DNA from: Acanthacorydalis orientalis
Lineage: Eukaryota; Arthropoda; Insecta; Megaloptera; Corydalidae
Assembly: GCA_034766995.1 (NCBI GenBank)
Contig: CM068313.1
Coordinates: 25,657,512-25,721,511 of the forward strand
Direction: 5' to 3'
DNA: 64,000 bases
In this document: piece after piece, positions 1-11,000 of the stretch
Layout: every line of letters starts with the position of its first letter
Numbering within the stretch: position 1 is the stretch's first letter
Made by a program: the position numbers and the translations under genes
Notes under the pieces: model-generated
Databases searched by the model: none
Seen by the model: only the letters and a program-made list of their open reading frames with translations
Told to the model about the DNA's origin: nothing

Positions 1-122
1 CAGTTTTCGTCCGTGTTTCCATCTCTGGAACAATTCAGTATGGGAGTATCCACATGCCACAATGTCGCGCTCGCTTTGAATATGTCTACTGGTTGGGCGT
101 TGTTTGCTTTCCTTCTCTTTCG
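1..122 (-). CDS. Possible internal exon, cut by the window edge
   Basis: On the minus strand a strong acceptor (TATACTCTCCCCAATAG) ends at 123, and the frame after it is open to the window edge, about 40 codons in phase 2. The peptide is hydrophilic and Lys/Arg-rich (KEKESKQRP at its start, LFQRWKHGRK near the edge). The segment is clearly more GC-rich than the next kilobase. Two plus-strand frames are also open here (3-155 and 13-264), so the strand rests mainly on the acceptor. No family is recognised. Confidence 0.38.
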
Positions 123-701
123 CTATTGGGGAGAGTATATACAGAACCCGACTAGTTATATTAGTTCAAAAAAAAATTTAACACGCGTCGATATTTATTT
201 ATTAACTCAAAAAACGCACATAATAAGTTCAATATTAGATCCGTTTGATAAAATATATCTATGAATATTTAATTCTTTTTACCTATTTATATAATTAACT
301 ACTTTTCAAATTTGTATCATAGTTTCTAACAAGGTTTTTCTCATATTTGCTGATATATTTAATTTTTATATTTTCACACATTTTTTTAATTTCTCAAACC
401 AAACTTCTTACATTTTTTAATGTTATGTGTTTGAAAATTTAACCATAATTTTCAGATATTTTTTTAGAGCCATTCTATTATTTTTTCTCTGATATTATAT
501 TTTTTATGCACAACTTGTAGGCTTAATTTTTATGTATTACGTCTTAGGAGAATATAAATTTATTATAAATGAATTTATTTACTAAAATAAACATTAATAA
601 AAATATAATATCATACTACATAAGTTAAATGAGAGTAAAACTTTATGTATAGTTATGAAACATAATTATACTGTTCCCGCGAGCTTAAATTTAATTTAGA
701 A

Positions 702-744
<43 letters not shown>

Positions 745-1035
745 TTTATTAATGAGTATATACATATTTTATAAATTAAAAGTCTTGCTTTTTATGATGA
801 GATTTTTAGCTTAGATTTTTTATTATGTCGCATTGTCTACTTTTGTAATTTAAAAAATTGTGTGCCTGGAAAACCACGTGGTAAAAGTGAAACTTCTTTG
901 TGATGAGTATAAGGATACTAGAGGGTATAAGAGTAAGGCATTGTTTTTAATTTTTATGAAGAACTATATTCTGTTTAATGAAAATAATAACTTTTATTTT
1001 GTTTCGATGACTTCATATTCTAAGAATGATACAAT

Positions 1036-1436
1036 TGGCTTGTGGTAACTAAAATACGAAATGAAAACTATGGATTGTAATCGTTCGAGGTATCTTGAAA
1101 ATGTTGCATCAATATATAGTTCCTGATCTCGTAGTTGTTTTGTTCTGGTTGTTACTAATCTCCAGTTTGAGTTTTTCTTTCAGGAAAACGATCACTAGTT
1201 GTGCTTGTTGTGTAGCAAAATTAATATTAAAGTTAGCACCAAGAATCGTAGATTTTTTGGTTAAAATTCTGATTCAAAAGCGTAGCACCGTCAACTGTGT
1301 ATGCCAGCAAAACTCGACGAATGAATCGTATACTCTCATCCACGGTGTTATTTGGGAAAATATAAATTACCACCAATATTATTCGGTGACCATTTTCAAA
1401 AAGATATTCAGCTGCACATGTTTCGTCAGTGAAGAT
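1036..1436 (-). pseudogene. Helentron/PIF1-type transposon endonuclease-domain remnant
   Basis: Read on the minus strand in three successive frames, this stretch matches the AP-endonuclease-like domain found in Helentron-type 'PIF1-like helicase' transposon proteins of arthropods. Segment 1 (1436 to about 1252) reads as an FTDETCAAEYLFENGHRI start followed by a hydrophobic VVIYIFPNNT core. A frameshift in the run of T's near 1252-1257 moves into segment 2, with the GANFNINFAT motif at about 1209-1240; intact family members have GGDFN there, so the catalytic Asp is changed to Asn. A second shift near 1110 gives segment 3, with IDATFSRYLERLQS and FISYFSYHK. Two frameshifts and the lost Asp make it dead. 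The family call comes from remembered motifs, not a search; a translated search would settle it. A plus-strand frame at 1095-1502 is only its shadow. Confidence 0.78.
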
Positions 1437-1465
1437 ACCTCCACCACTTCCGTAGCCCTAGCTAA

Positions 1466-1550
1466 GATTTCGTGTCGCTTTGAGGCAGTACCGATTTTGT
1501 GATGCGTGCAAACGGGTTTACTCTCACTATAAAAGTTTCACTTCAAAAAT
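1466..1550. repeat. 85-bp repeat, copy A (with TATAAAAG)
   Basis: Copy A of a direct repeat whose partner lies at 1833-1917, about 80% identical by eye. Shared blocks are TTTTGTGA(C/T)GCGT, AAACGGGTTTAC and CTATAAAAGTTTCACTTC. The TATAAAAG at 1528-1535 resembles a TATA box. Each copy also has a weaker internal duplication (TTTCGTG..GCG / TTTTGTGA.GCG). Confidence 0.75.
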
Positions 1551-1832
1551 TCTCATAACGATGTATTTCGACTTTTCTTGGTTAGATGTCAAACATCAAA
1601 ACATTGGTATTTTCATGGAAACTTCAAACAGAAAATATGTCCAGTGTACACTATAAATAGTACATTCCGAAAAACGTGTTTACAGTAAAATAATCTGATT
1701 TTTTAATAATAATCTTATTATTTATGTTTAGTGTTCATAGTATATGACATAAGGGTATTTCGGGGGCCAAAAGTCACTAATTCTGCCACCGCGAAAGCTC
1801 GCATCGCACTTTCCCTACATTTCTCTGTTGAC

Positions 1833-1917
1833 TAATATTTCGTGACGCGTTGCGGCATTACAGATTTTGTGACGCGTAAACGGGTTTACCTCGCTATAAA
1901 AGTTTCACTTCAAAAAT
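1833..1917. repeat. 85-bp repeat, copy B (with TATAAAAG)
   Basis: Partner of 1466-1550, in the same orientation and 367 bases downstream, with CTATAAAAG at 1894-1902. The copy keeps the GACGCGT words that are mutated in copy A, so it looks less decayed. Probably a structural part of the transposon. Confidence 0.75.
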
Positions 1918-2220
1918 AAAACAATAATAATCACTTGATTGATTATATTGATCACTTTAATCTAGATTCAAATATGATGCTGTGTCATATAACATATTAA
2001 TTAAGAAATTTCTTATTAAAAATCATTTTTTTAAAATCCTAACTTGAAAACGAAGTAATTAAACTCGAAATTAATTTTTGATATTCATAAGTTAGTTCGC
2101 TTTCTGATGTGTTTGTAAAAATCAGTTTTAATTCTTATTGCATTGTCATGTGGGTTATAATTCATATGATTTATCTAAATTAATTGTAAACTATGTATAA
2201 ATAATAGAATTGTGAACACT

Positions 2221-2437
2221 GGTTGGGACGAGTAGTTTCAAGTACATAGTGAAGCAACCAGAAAAAAAGAACAGAGCGATGAACAATCATCACTGCACAA
2301 ACATTGGAATTTTCCTGCGTTGTGCTACGTGTCGTTATTTATTTTCGTTTCAACCTGTTTGCATTGATTTGGTTTCACAGTTTGTTTCTCTGCTATATTC
2401 CTTGCTTACTGATCCACTACACATGTGTATTAATTCA
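2221..2437 (+). other. GC-richer island ending in a strong splice donor (possible 5' exon)
   Basis: Base composition rises here and the block ends at TTCA|GTAAGTG (donor GT at 2438), a good donor. A frame from the ATG at 2279 is open to that donor and ends in phase 0. The peptide has several cysteines and a hydrophobic middle but fits no family I know. It could be a 5' UTR exon or an early coding exon of a plus-strand gene. The cysteine spacing does not complete the LRRNT cap of the gene at 13581. Confidence 0.25.
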
Positions 2438-2879
2438 GTAAGTGACTCCATGGATGAAAATCTTAAAAAATGTTATAATAATGAATACATAGGTTAGAGA
2501 AGGAATATTGATATATTAAGAATAACTGTTTGTAAAAAGGTATCAAATTTTAATGAATTTAGATTTTAATTCTAAATGTAATTAAAAAAAAATGATATTT
2601 CATAAATGTATGAAAATTGTAATATAGAAATCAGAACATTAGTAACATTTTTTTCCTTTTATTATGATTTGACATACAATACGTTTTCTTGATCATGTGT
2701 CATAATCAAACAAAATGAAAACGTTAAATAACTTCTATAGATTAAACAATTCTCACAGCAATGTATAAGAATATATTATTCATTAAATGTAATTTTCGTG
2801 TCATGTATCAAAATAATATAAGTAGATATAATCTCTCACCTTTACAGGTTTATTCAAATGTTACAATCGTACATACATT

Positions 2880-3145
2880 TCAACTGTGGTGTGACTTAAT
2901 CGTTCGTAATTTACGCGCATGTAGTTTCCAATATCTTCGGCCCGATAAATACGTGCCTGAATATAGGCTGAAGATTTTTGACCCCTACCCGTTTTCGTTG
3001 GCTCGGCCCCTCCGCATTCCACGCTTTCGTACGCACAAGCTCTTCATTGTTGTTCGTCGGTAGCGCAATGCTCTCGCACCAGCACAGTTTGCCGCGTAAA
3101 TTCTTTCACTTCTCTCGGTCATAACTTTACACAAAAGAGGTTATG
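2880..3145 (+). promoter_or_regulatory. CpG-rich island, likely promoter and 5' UTR
   Basis: This is one of the most GC- and CpG-rich stretches in the window (for example CGTTCGTAATTTACGCGC, TTCGTCGGTAGCGC), against a background almost without GC. It is followed by an ATG at 3143 (GAGGTTATGGATG) that opens a 40-codon frame with a strongly hydrophobic, signal-like start (MDVVAVTAFVCVVFYF) and then several cysteines. CpG-dense 5' ends are typical of unmethylated insect promoters. No convincing donor was found soon after the ATG, so the link to a gene is inference. Confidence 0.35.
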
Positions 3146-3265
3146 GATGTTGTTGCTGTTACGGCGTTTGTTTGCGTTGTGTTTTATTTCGCACCGATTT
3201 GTAATTGTTTTTGTTTGTTGTCGGTTGATGTTTTGTGTTATTCATGTATTTTTCTCGTTATTTGA
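3143..3265 (+). CDS. Short ORF with signal-like N-terminus below the CpG island
   Basis: The frame runs from the ATG at 3143 to a TGA at 3263-3265, 40 residues. Residues 1-20 are hydrophobic like a signal peptide, followed by closely spaced cysteines (ICNCFC). It may be a first coding exon whose donor I could not identify, or a chance frame in T-rich DNA. Position just below the CpG island is the main support. Confidence 0.2.
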   Translation: MDVVAVTAFVCVVFYFAPICNCFCLLSVDVLCYSCIFLVI

Positions 3266-3399
3266 CTTATGGAATCTGCGAAATGTAAATATTAATTGTA
3301 TTTATTCCGTATTCAATTTTTATTCAATTTATAGATTTGCATTGTTTATAAGCATTATTGAAATAAGTAATTGCGAATATTGTATTTAACGACAGAGTT

Positions 3400-4706
3400 C
3401 CATGTAATAAAGTTTAACAAATATACATAATCCTATTACTTTTTTTTACCTTTCGTATTGTTTAGGTATTAAATTCTACATTATGAATAATTCATTACAA
3501 TCAATAAGTTATTTATTTATTTCATAACCCCTTAGTTTCCAACCTGGCATCCTTTTCATTTTTTAATTATTACTAAAATATATTTTTATTACATAGTGTA
3601 GTTCAAAATTTCCCTACCTAACATAGAAGAAAGTCTTAATTTTTTTTTGCTTTTTTACTTAATCTTCCTTTCTTTAAATGTACTTTTCACATCTTCTAAT
3701 AATATAACTTATATTACTCTAGAAACATTCACAAGTTTTGTTTTCAAATTTAGTAAAAACATCTTTCTGCACTTTCAATCAATGCTTAATTTTCTTCTAA
3801 TAATATTTTGAAAAAAATGCTATATTTAGGATGTACGAGAAGGTGTCAATCTATGATACAATGACAAAAAGAAGCCTTTTTTACATGTATTATTGTGTAA
3901 CAAATGGATTATTTAAATAATTAATAAATTTAGCTAAATATTTATTCATTTATGTATTTCAAACAAAGGAAGTTGTATTTTTTACACAAATGTTTTTTTT
4001 AATTGTAATTTGTTTCATACCTTTGTAACCGAATTTAAAGTTATATTTCTTGTCTTCGAAATCACTACTTGAATTCTTTTTATTACCGGGTTTGTCTATC
4101 GATATCTTCAGGGGGATACTTATTTTAGAATTTAATGTATAACAGTTTAACTTTTTATTAACTATTTTAGGATGCCACATAAGGTTTATAAAACTCCATA
4201 CTAAAAACAATTAGTATAATTTCATAATATATTGCGAAATTCAATATATTATGAGTAATATCTTAACCAATATATAAAAGAATGCGGAGAAATATTTTAT
4301 TTTTCAAAACTAAAACTCTTGCACTATACTATTACACTATAGAGGTTTTTTAGAGTCTATGGTACTTAACAACGAATAGAATATTTCATATTATCTTTTT
4401 CAATTAAAATTAATGTATTTGAGAATATCATTTCATCAAGCCCATATAAATTTTTATTAGACTTACATCATACTTTGAATATATACTTGATATTATTATT
4501 CATATAGCATTTGAAAAAAGTATTCACGAAACTGTTGTGGGCGTAATACACGCGAAGTGATAAAAGAATATTTGATTTTTCAGAAATCCTATTTCGTTTC
4601 AGTTTCATAGAATTTTTAGATTTAAGATATTTTTAGTTTTCTCTGTTGAAAAAAATATCAAAAAACATGGAAACAAGATTTATTAATTTTATTTGTAGAA
4701 TAAACC

Positions 4707-4760
<54 letters not shown>

Positions 4761-6700
4761 TGTGCCTGTGTATATGTATGTATAAATAGAAAATAGTCAC
4801 ATCTTATTTATTAATCAATTAATAAATCAAAAGACCTAATAAACCTAATTCATCCGTATTGAAATTTAAATTTGCATTTATATTATCTTTTATTAAGAAA
4901 TTAATTATCTTAAATCCTCGAATAGTTTTCATATATTTTTCTAAACTTATTTGGAAGTATTTCTTATTAGAATATTTTGCTTGAATATAAGATACTGTAT
5001 TTAATCAATATATTTTTTTTCATTTAGACAAATAATATATTTTATATATACTCGTATATATACATATAAATGGATATCTTCAAATAACAAAGAATATTTC
5101 AATTTCAATGTACATTTTAATTTACAATCGAAATTAAACTAGAAAAAGAAAAGTAATCAGTAAATTAAGAATTCCCTCCAGAATATAATTAATAATAATA
5201 TATCAATATTTCAGACTTCTAGATATATCAATAGTAAATCCAAGATAATAATTGAGATCAATTCCAATATGTACGCGTATTAGTGTTGAGAAATTAATAG
5301 TCGTATTAATTAATGTAAATTAATTATCTGTTAGAGGACAGATTGAAATTCATCCGTGTTACAACAGTGTATGATTGAAATGATCGCAGATGGGTAGCTA
5401 TTACGATAAACTATTAACAAATGGATAATAAATTTGAATTTAAGTTACAAATTTACAATTTAACCTTGTAAATTTGTTTTTAATCAACATATGTCATATG
5501 CAATGACATTTAAATAATGTTTTAAATTTATAACAAGTTAGCACTTATAAATAAAATACGTTATTTATTTCTGACATTCTGTATATTATCAAATTTGAAA
5601 AGTTAAAAACCAAATTCAAACCTTATTTCTTTTAAAATATAAATGTATGTTATAAATTAGTTTATTATTAAGTAGTCAAATTATCCACACATTATAAAAA
5701 AATATAAAATACAAAATTACCGAAGGACGTTAGCTATCCACTGAAAGTCTGCTTCTAATTAGTTATAATTGGAATAAAGTATCTGTTATAAAAGAAAATA
5801 TAATGTAAATAAAGGGACTTTTTCTTTAAATAACTTTTTTTAAAGAATGCTTTTTATCATTTACTTTATTATAAATTGGTATTTAATCGTTAGGAACTGA
5901 ATTTATAATGTTCTTAATGACTCTTTTTTTAAGTTTATATCTATTTAGTTATTTTAGTGAAATAGTAAATTTTCATTTGATTTTATAATTATTCATTTAT
6001 TTTATCAAAACTGAAATTTGAAATAAATAATATTTTTCGTAATACATATTTATACGTGATATTTCATACAAACATAAATGAACCGTACGTTTTTTTCCTT
6101 TTAAATTAGTACTTTTATTTCAAGATTTCAATTAAAATTTAAATAACTTAATGCGTACTAATTAAATCATATAATTGACTACATCGTAATCAAGTTAATT
6201 TTACACTACCGTTGATTTATTTCCTACCTTGAGCAAACGTACAAAACTTAGGAAATGGTGCATCCACTTCCATAGGCAAGCGGACTTCTAACAAATGGAA
6301 ATTAGTTATGTGTGTAAAACAGGCCGTTGTATTGTATGATGTATAATTAAGTCTAAATATATTACCTGTACGTATTTACTCAGACATGTGGTTAATATTA
6401 TATACGACGTAAGCACTTTTATGCTCCTAATTTTCATTATTGTTTGAAAAAGAAAATAAATAAGTGAAATATAAAAAAGAGAACACACCAAAGTTATTTT
6501 GTATGCAAAAACGTGTAAAATTTGTCAACTCATGCATTAAATTTAACTAAATTGTCATACATAATAGGCTGTATATAAAACATAATAGAGTATGTTTTTA
6601 ATAACTTTGCATAAATTTATATGTATGTAAATATATTACCCATTCTTTTTTTGCAAAGCTTTTAGTTATCGTGTATATGTATTTAGATATATATATATAT
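3400..6700. other. AT-rich spacer
   Basis: No frame here looks coding; the longest (3959-4210 minus, 6306-6491 minus) have the low-complexity composition of chance frames. A pure (TA)n tract runs at about 4708-4756. I see no RNA gene, terminal repeat or GC-rich island. Confidence 0.6.
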
Positions 6701-6714
6701 ATAAAGGGCGATTC

Positions 6715-6902
6715 AACTTAGGCTTCCATTCGAAAATATTAAAAAAAACACAAAAATTTTAAAAAAAACATGTAATCCCCCATTTTGTATTTTGGCTCAA
6801 ACTTATTTTAGTGTTGATTTGAATTAAGATACTAAATAAACAATAATATGACTTCTTAATACCTGCGTCTCCTTTCAATACTTCCATATGGAAGCCTAAA
6901 TT
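6715..6902. mobile_element. 188-bp MITE with TA target sites (Tc1/mariner-like)
   Basis: Terminal inverted repeats: left AACTTAGGCTTCCAT (6715-6729), right ATGGAAGCCTAAATT (6888-6902), 13 of 15 matching. If the true end is GGCTTCCAT, both copies are flanked by TA, the target duplication of the Tc1/mariner superfamily. The interior is AT-rich and non-coding. It sits directly beside (CT)n and (TA)n runs at 6906-7003. Confidence 0.65.
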
Positions 6903-6903
6903 A

Positions 6904-6921
6904 AATCTCTCTCTCTCTCTA

Positions 6922-7004
<83 letters not shown>
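6904..7004. repeat. Compound (CT)n-(TA)n microsatellite
   Basis: A CT run from about 6906 passes into TATC and then two long pure TA runs (about 6926-6951 and 6958-7003) split by ATTAAAATG. Confidence 0.95.
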
Positions 7005-7008
<4 letters not shown>

Positions 7009-8279
7009 TTAGACATTTTAAAATATGTGCATACGAAATATCTGTTAAAAATTTGAACGGAACCAAAATATACTTTTTTAGTTATTCATGTCATTATGGA
7101 TTCATGTCATTAGAATTGAATTTTTTGAAATAAAATGAATGGACATTATCTGGAAAATAAATAGTAATCCATTTACACACGGTCGACCATTTTAACGACT
7201 CTACAAAAATACCACATTTATATACTTCATCATAATCGATTTTTCCCATTTTTTTTCAAGTACAATTCATCTGCCATCACTTGCATGCTTCGTTCATCTT
7301 CTGCAATTAATACACTGTCATTAGCAAACAAAGGCTACATACCATATCCAATTTTCGCCAATCACCACTTCTTTGGCCCTTTATTTCACATAATTGCTAA
7401 AGTACGAAATGAAAGGTGTAAAATACTATAGCGTTAATGAACTCCCAGATGAAGTTGCAAGACAGTCAATTAATCGAGCAATCAATCACTAAATAAAGCT
7501 TTCTTTTTTGAAAAGCGTGTGAGCATTTAACTTGAATTGGAAAATACATACCTAAATGAACATCCAAACAAATTATTTCCACATACAAGAAACACTTACA
7601 TCTTTATAAATTAACATCAAAGAAAGCATTTGTGTGTGTGTTCATGTGGAGAACGGATATTTACTTCACTACCTGTCAAATATTATAAAATAATTCCCAT
7701 AAAATTTTTAAAATATTGTTAATTTCAACAAAGTTATTGTCCGTACATTAATATAAAATTATTATACACATATGAAAATATAAATTACATATGTATGTAT
7801 AATATTTATGACAGTTGATTCTTCAATAATACTTTACAGATGTTTCAGAAGTAAGTTATCATTATTTAATTGTGATAAAAATATTATCCCTATGTGTAAA
7901 ATTTATCTATGATTAATTTTGAATATCTTAAATTGACAGTCATTACATTAATAAATTTTCCAATAAATTACATACATAAAATACGCATAAAATTTTTTTT
8001 TGTGATGATTATCTTTCAAATCCAATTTTTATATTTATAAATTTAATTTTAATGATTTCATTTTTCTGACATATAAGCCATCATATTCCCAATCATAATA
8101 AAATATAAAATATTATTATCCGAACAAAAATTCCAGTGAGGATAAATATTTGTATTTATTCTGTCTTGTATTTATATTATAAAAAAAATAGTGGAAACTG
8201 AAAATATTGGAATTTAAAACGTTTTAGTGACGAATAAGTTAAATGCTGCATCGTTAATAAAATATTTTGATTTATTTTT

Positions 8280-8321
<42 letters not shown>

Positions 8322-9390
8322 TTATATTTTTTAAAGAAGAGTAACTAAATTTTACTAAATTATAAATAGAAATATTTATTCAGAAATTATTCTTTAATCT
8401 AAAATTAATTAACTTCTTTAGCTGAACGAATGTAATAAAATATATATTTTTAACTGAAAAAATCCCTTCTTTGTTCACCTCTTAATTATTCGCGAATATA
8501 AGGGTGTAATTAAAATATTAATGAATCTCAATTAAAATATAAATGTTTTAAAAAACTCTTTGGTCTTATACGTAATTTATTTTTGGTACTAATTGAAAGC
8601 AATGTTTTTCATCTACGTTATAATATTTTTTTAACAAATTCAATTTCAGAAATTATTTATTTCAGACACGTTTAAATGCGAAAAGTATGTCACCTTGATA
8701 TCTATCTATATATATATAGACATATGTATGTATATTTATATATTTACAGTATAATATTAATTAATAAATGTTTAGATGTCAATAGATTGGCTTTCTTTTT
8801 ATACTTTTCAAACACATACATTTTTATTTAATCATACATGTTTGTTATTAAGAACAACAATTATAAATATTTTATCTCCAATGAAATGCACTCTTTTTAA
8901 CATTAGCAATTGAAATTAATAACGGATTATATATTTTTAATCAACAACATACTCCTATTTCACGAATTGATTCTTTACTCGTACATAAAGTACACAAATT
9001 TTTCAGATACAAATTTATCAATAAATAATATTTGTTTATTTATTTATTTTTTATGCTCATTACAAATATAATGCTATTATGATCAGATAAATAAGATGCA
9101 GAAAAGTCTATTGAATTCTAATATACATAATGATTTCATGTTTTACTCTGTATTTTTTTAATAAAAAATCGACCATAATACAATTTAATTTTAATATTTT
9201 AAGAAGATTTTTTATTAATATAAAAATTCATTTTTATACCTAAGAATCATATTGAAATGAATCTGAAAAAAAATAACTCTAATTTATTTATTACACAATT
9301 CCTTTTTATAAACTCTCATTAATATATGAAGTAAAATCGTTTGTTTTCAATTCAAACTTAATATCTTTCTATAAAAAATTTTATTTTATT
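7005..9390. other. AT-rich spacer with short TA tracts
   Basis: There is no frame with coding character. TA tracts lie at 8281-8317 and near 8701-8720. A 13-base word (ATTCATGTCATTA) is repeated at 7084 and 7100. A slightly less AT-rich stretch (7180-7480) gives no open frame or splice pair worth naming. Confidence 0.55.
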
Positions 9391-9399
9391 TTTCGTGTA

Positions 9400-9570
9400 G
9401 ACCATCTCTTCGCAGCACCGCTCCTTCCGCTGTTCCCTACAAGTAGCACGTTAACTATTTCCATTCCCGATCATCAATGATTTGTTGATGGATATCCTGG
9501 TCTCTGTACTGATTGGTTGACATCAGTCACATGTATATAGCTCTCTCACGGTGTACAACGAAAGAGGTGT
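9400..9570 (+). promoter_or_regulatory. Possible core promoter (inverted CCAAT and TATA)
   Basis: A GC-richer island of about 160 bases contains ATTGGTT (inverted CCAAT) near 9513-9519 and, about 15 bases on, TATATAG near 9534-9540, with CACGGTGTACAACG some 25-30 bases further on. The order and spacing fit a plus-strand core promoter, but no transcript start can be seen. Confidence 0.22.
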
Positions 9571-9768
9571 ATACGATTTCAATGTAAAACTGATGACATT
9601 TAAGTAAAATATTGTATTCACTGAAGCTTTAGAGTAAAAAAATTGTTACACATTTTCACAATGTATTTTTTTTGTTAATTTTTATAAACTTTTCCAATAA
9701 AACTTTTACAACTTAAATTTTACGCGGATTATTTTTGCGTACAATTTGTTAATTTCAGTTATTTGTTA

Positions 9769-9920
9769 GAGGAGAGCGAGCAAGGCCCCCCAGGGGGGAG
9801 GGCGTCGCTGAGCGTAATATTAAAAATAATTTTACACTTAATTAAAATAAACGTCCCCTCTCCGAGCAGGGAGCGTGTTCGCCGAGTGTAGCAAATAGGA
9901 GCGAAGCCCCCTGATTATAT
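9769..9920. repeat. Isolated GC-rich palindromic island
   Basis: A sharp GC-rich block in AT-rich DNA. It holds a perfect CCCCCC-A-GGGGGG palindrome (9786-9798) and several GAGCG/GCGAG/AGCGAAG words. It splits into two related halves, each ending in TAATATTAAAAATAATTTT or ATTATATTAAAAATCATTTT. It does not code. It is probably a dispersed repeat or the structured end of a transposon; I do not recognise the family. Confidence 0.6.
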
Positions 9921-10139
9921 TAAAAATCATTTTCATGAATATTTTAATTTTCTATATATTTCTTATAATTTATAACAAACTTTTATGATTATTTCATTGA
10001 ATAGAATATTTATATTTACTAGTGTGTTTTTCTTTAATAACTATGTTTACATAATTAAAATTTAATGTCAACTTTGGTTAAAAATCAATCTCAAATGAAT
10101 AGAAAAACAATTTATTATATTTTACATAGTTTATTATAC

Positions 10140-10184
10140 CATCTATTTCATTATATACATACATATATATACATATTTATATAC

Positions 10185-10231
<47 letters not shown>

Positions 10232-10262
10232 TACATATATATATATATATTCATACATACAT
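10140..10262. repeat. (TA)n/(TACA)n microsatellite
   Basis: TA runs interspersed with ACATA units, the longest pure run at about 10190-10229. The frame that reads through it is a translation artefact (alternating Tyr and Ile). Confidence 0.95.
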
Positions 10263-10711
10263 AAAGTTATGGAGTATCAAATGTTAAAGAAGGTATAAAA
10301 CTTGCCGTATCAAAAAAAATGAACATTGAATATTCTGTGAGTGAAACGAAACTTAATATTTTCGCAATGTAACGCAACACTATATCGCCGCAGCGTTATA
10401 CAAACGATATAAGAAATTCTAACGACGAATATTTCTAGTTGTGTCATTCACGAAATGTGTAATGCGAATGTGTATAGGACACATATGTAGAAAATGAAGT
10501 GTATATAGGAATGCAAGTATATGTTATAGGTAGGTGTGAATGTGTGCCATTCTACGAGTCTCCTACTACAAATTTCGGTTATTTATGAACTTCTTTATAT
10601 GAATGTACGTTTGCGAAGGTAAACAATTTTTCACACGAAAAAAGGTGAATATTTTTTCAGGCTGATTTGATAAGCAATTTATCAATCTAGATCGAGCAGA
10701 TGTATTTTTAG

Positions 10712-10854
10712 ATGTATATTTGTTGTTGCTGGACTTCGCATCTGATTCCATATGTTTGATATTTGAATTTTTTTGTTGTTGTGTATATGTGAAATTTGAT
10801 GACCACGATAAATGCGAGAAAAGTATTACCTGCATTGCACAAAACGCTTTTTCA
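10712..10854 (+). CDS. Candidate upstream exon for the LRR protein (hydrophobic segment plus LRRNT cysteines)
   Basis: The frame is open from 10666 to 10854 and stops in phase 0 at a TCA|GTATAC donor, which matches the phase-0 start of the LRR exon at 13581. It encodes a hydrophobic stretch (SICLIFEFFCCCVYV), then a short polar segment and two cysteines (KCEKSITC). Joined to the LRR exon, the cysteine spacing would resemble an LRRNT cap. An acceptor-like TTTTTAG ends at 10711; no ATG lies in this frame, so another exon would still be needed for the start codon. Against this, the donor is weak, the opposite strand is open over the same bases (10566-10862), and the canonical CPxxCxC motif is absent. 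It is a candidate only. Confidence 0.27.
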
Positions 10855-10948
10855 GTATACATGTTTTTTAATAAAACGTTGGCACTTTATAACATTACAA
10901 GTTTTCTGTCCTCTTTCTTTCTTTCTTTATAAATTTACACACACATAC

Positions 10949-10950
10949 TA

Positions 10951-10998
<48 letters not shown>
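10949..10998. repeat. (TA)n microsatellite
   Basis: A pure TA run, preceded by CACACATACTATATATG. Confidence 0.95.

Positions 10999-11000
<2 letters not shown>

Larger units (their letters stand above)
1036..1925 (-). mobile_element. Decayed Helitron/Helentron-like insertion
   Basis: This block joins the endonuclease remnant to two copies of an 85-bp repeat and a GC-richer stretch (1741-1870, including GGCCAAAAGTCACTAATTCT) that is unlike the surrounding AT-rich DNA. I infer one old, rearranged element read on the minus strand. Neither end is clear: no terminal inverted repeat or target duplication was seen, as expected for Helitron-type elements. Confidence 0.6.

Noticed and set aside
1095..1502. 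Plus-strand 135-codon frame after an acceptor-like TTTTTCTTTCAG
   Set aside because: The minus strand over the same bases matches a transposon endonuclease domain, so this frame is a shadow.
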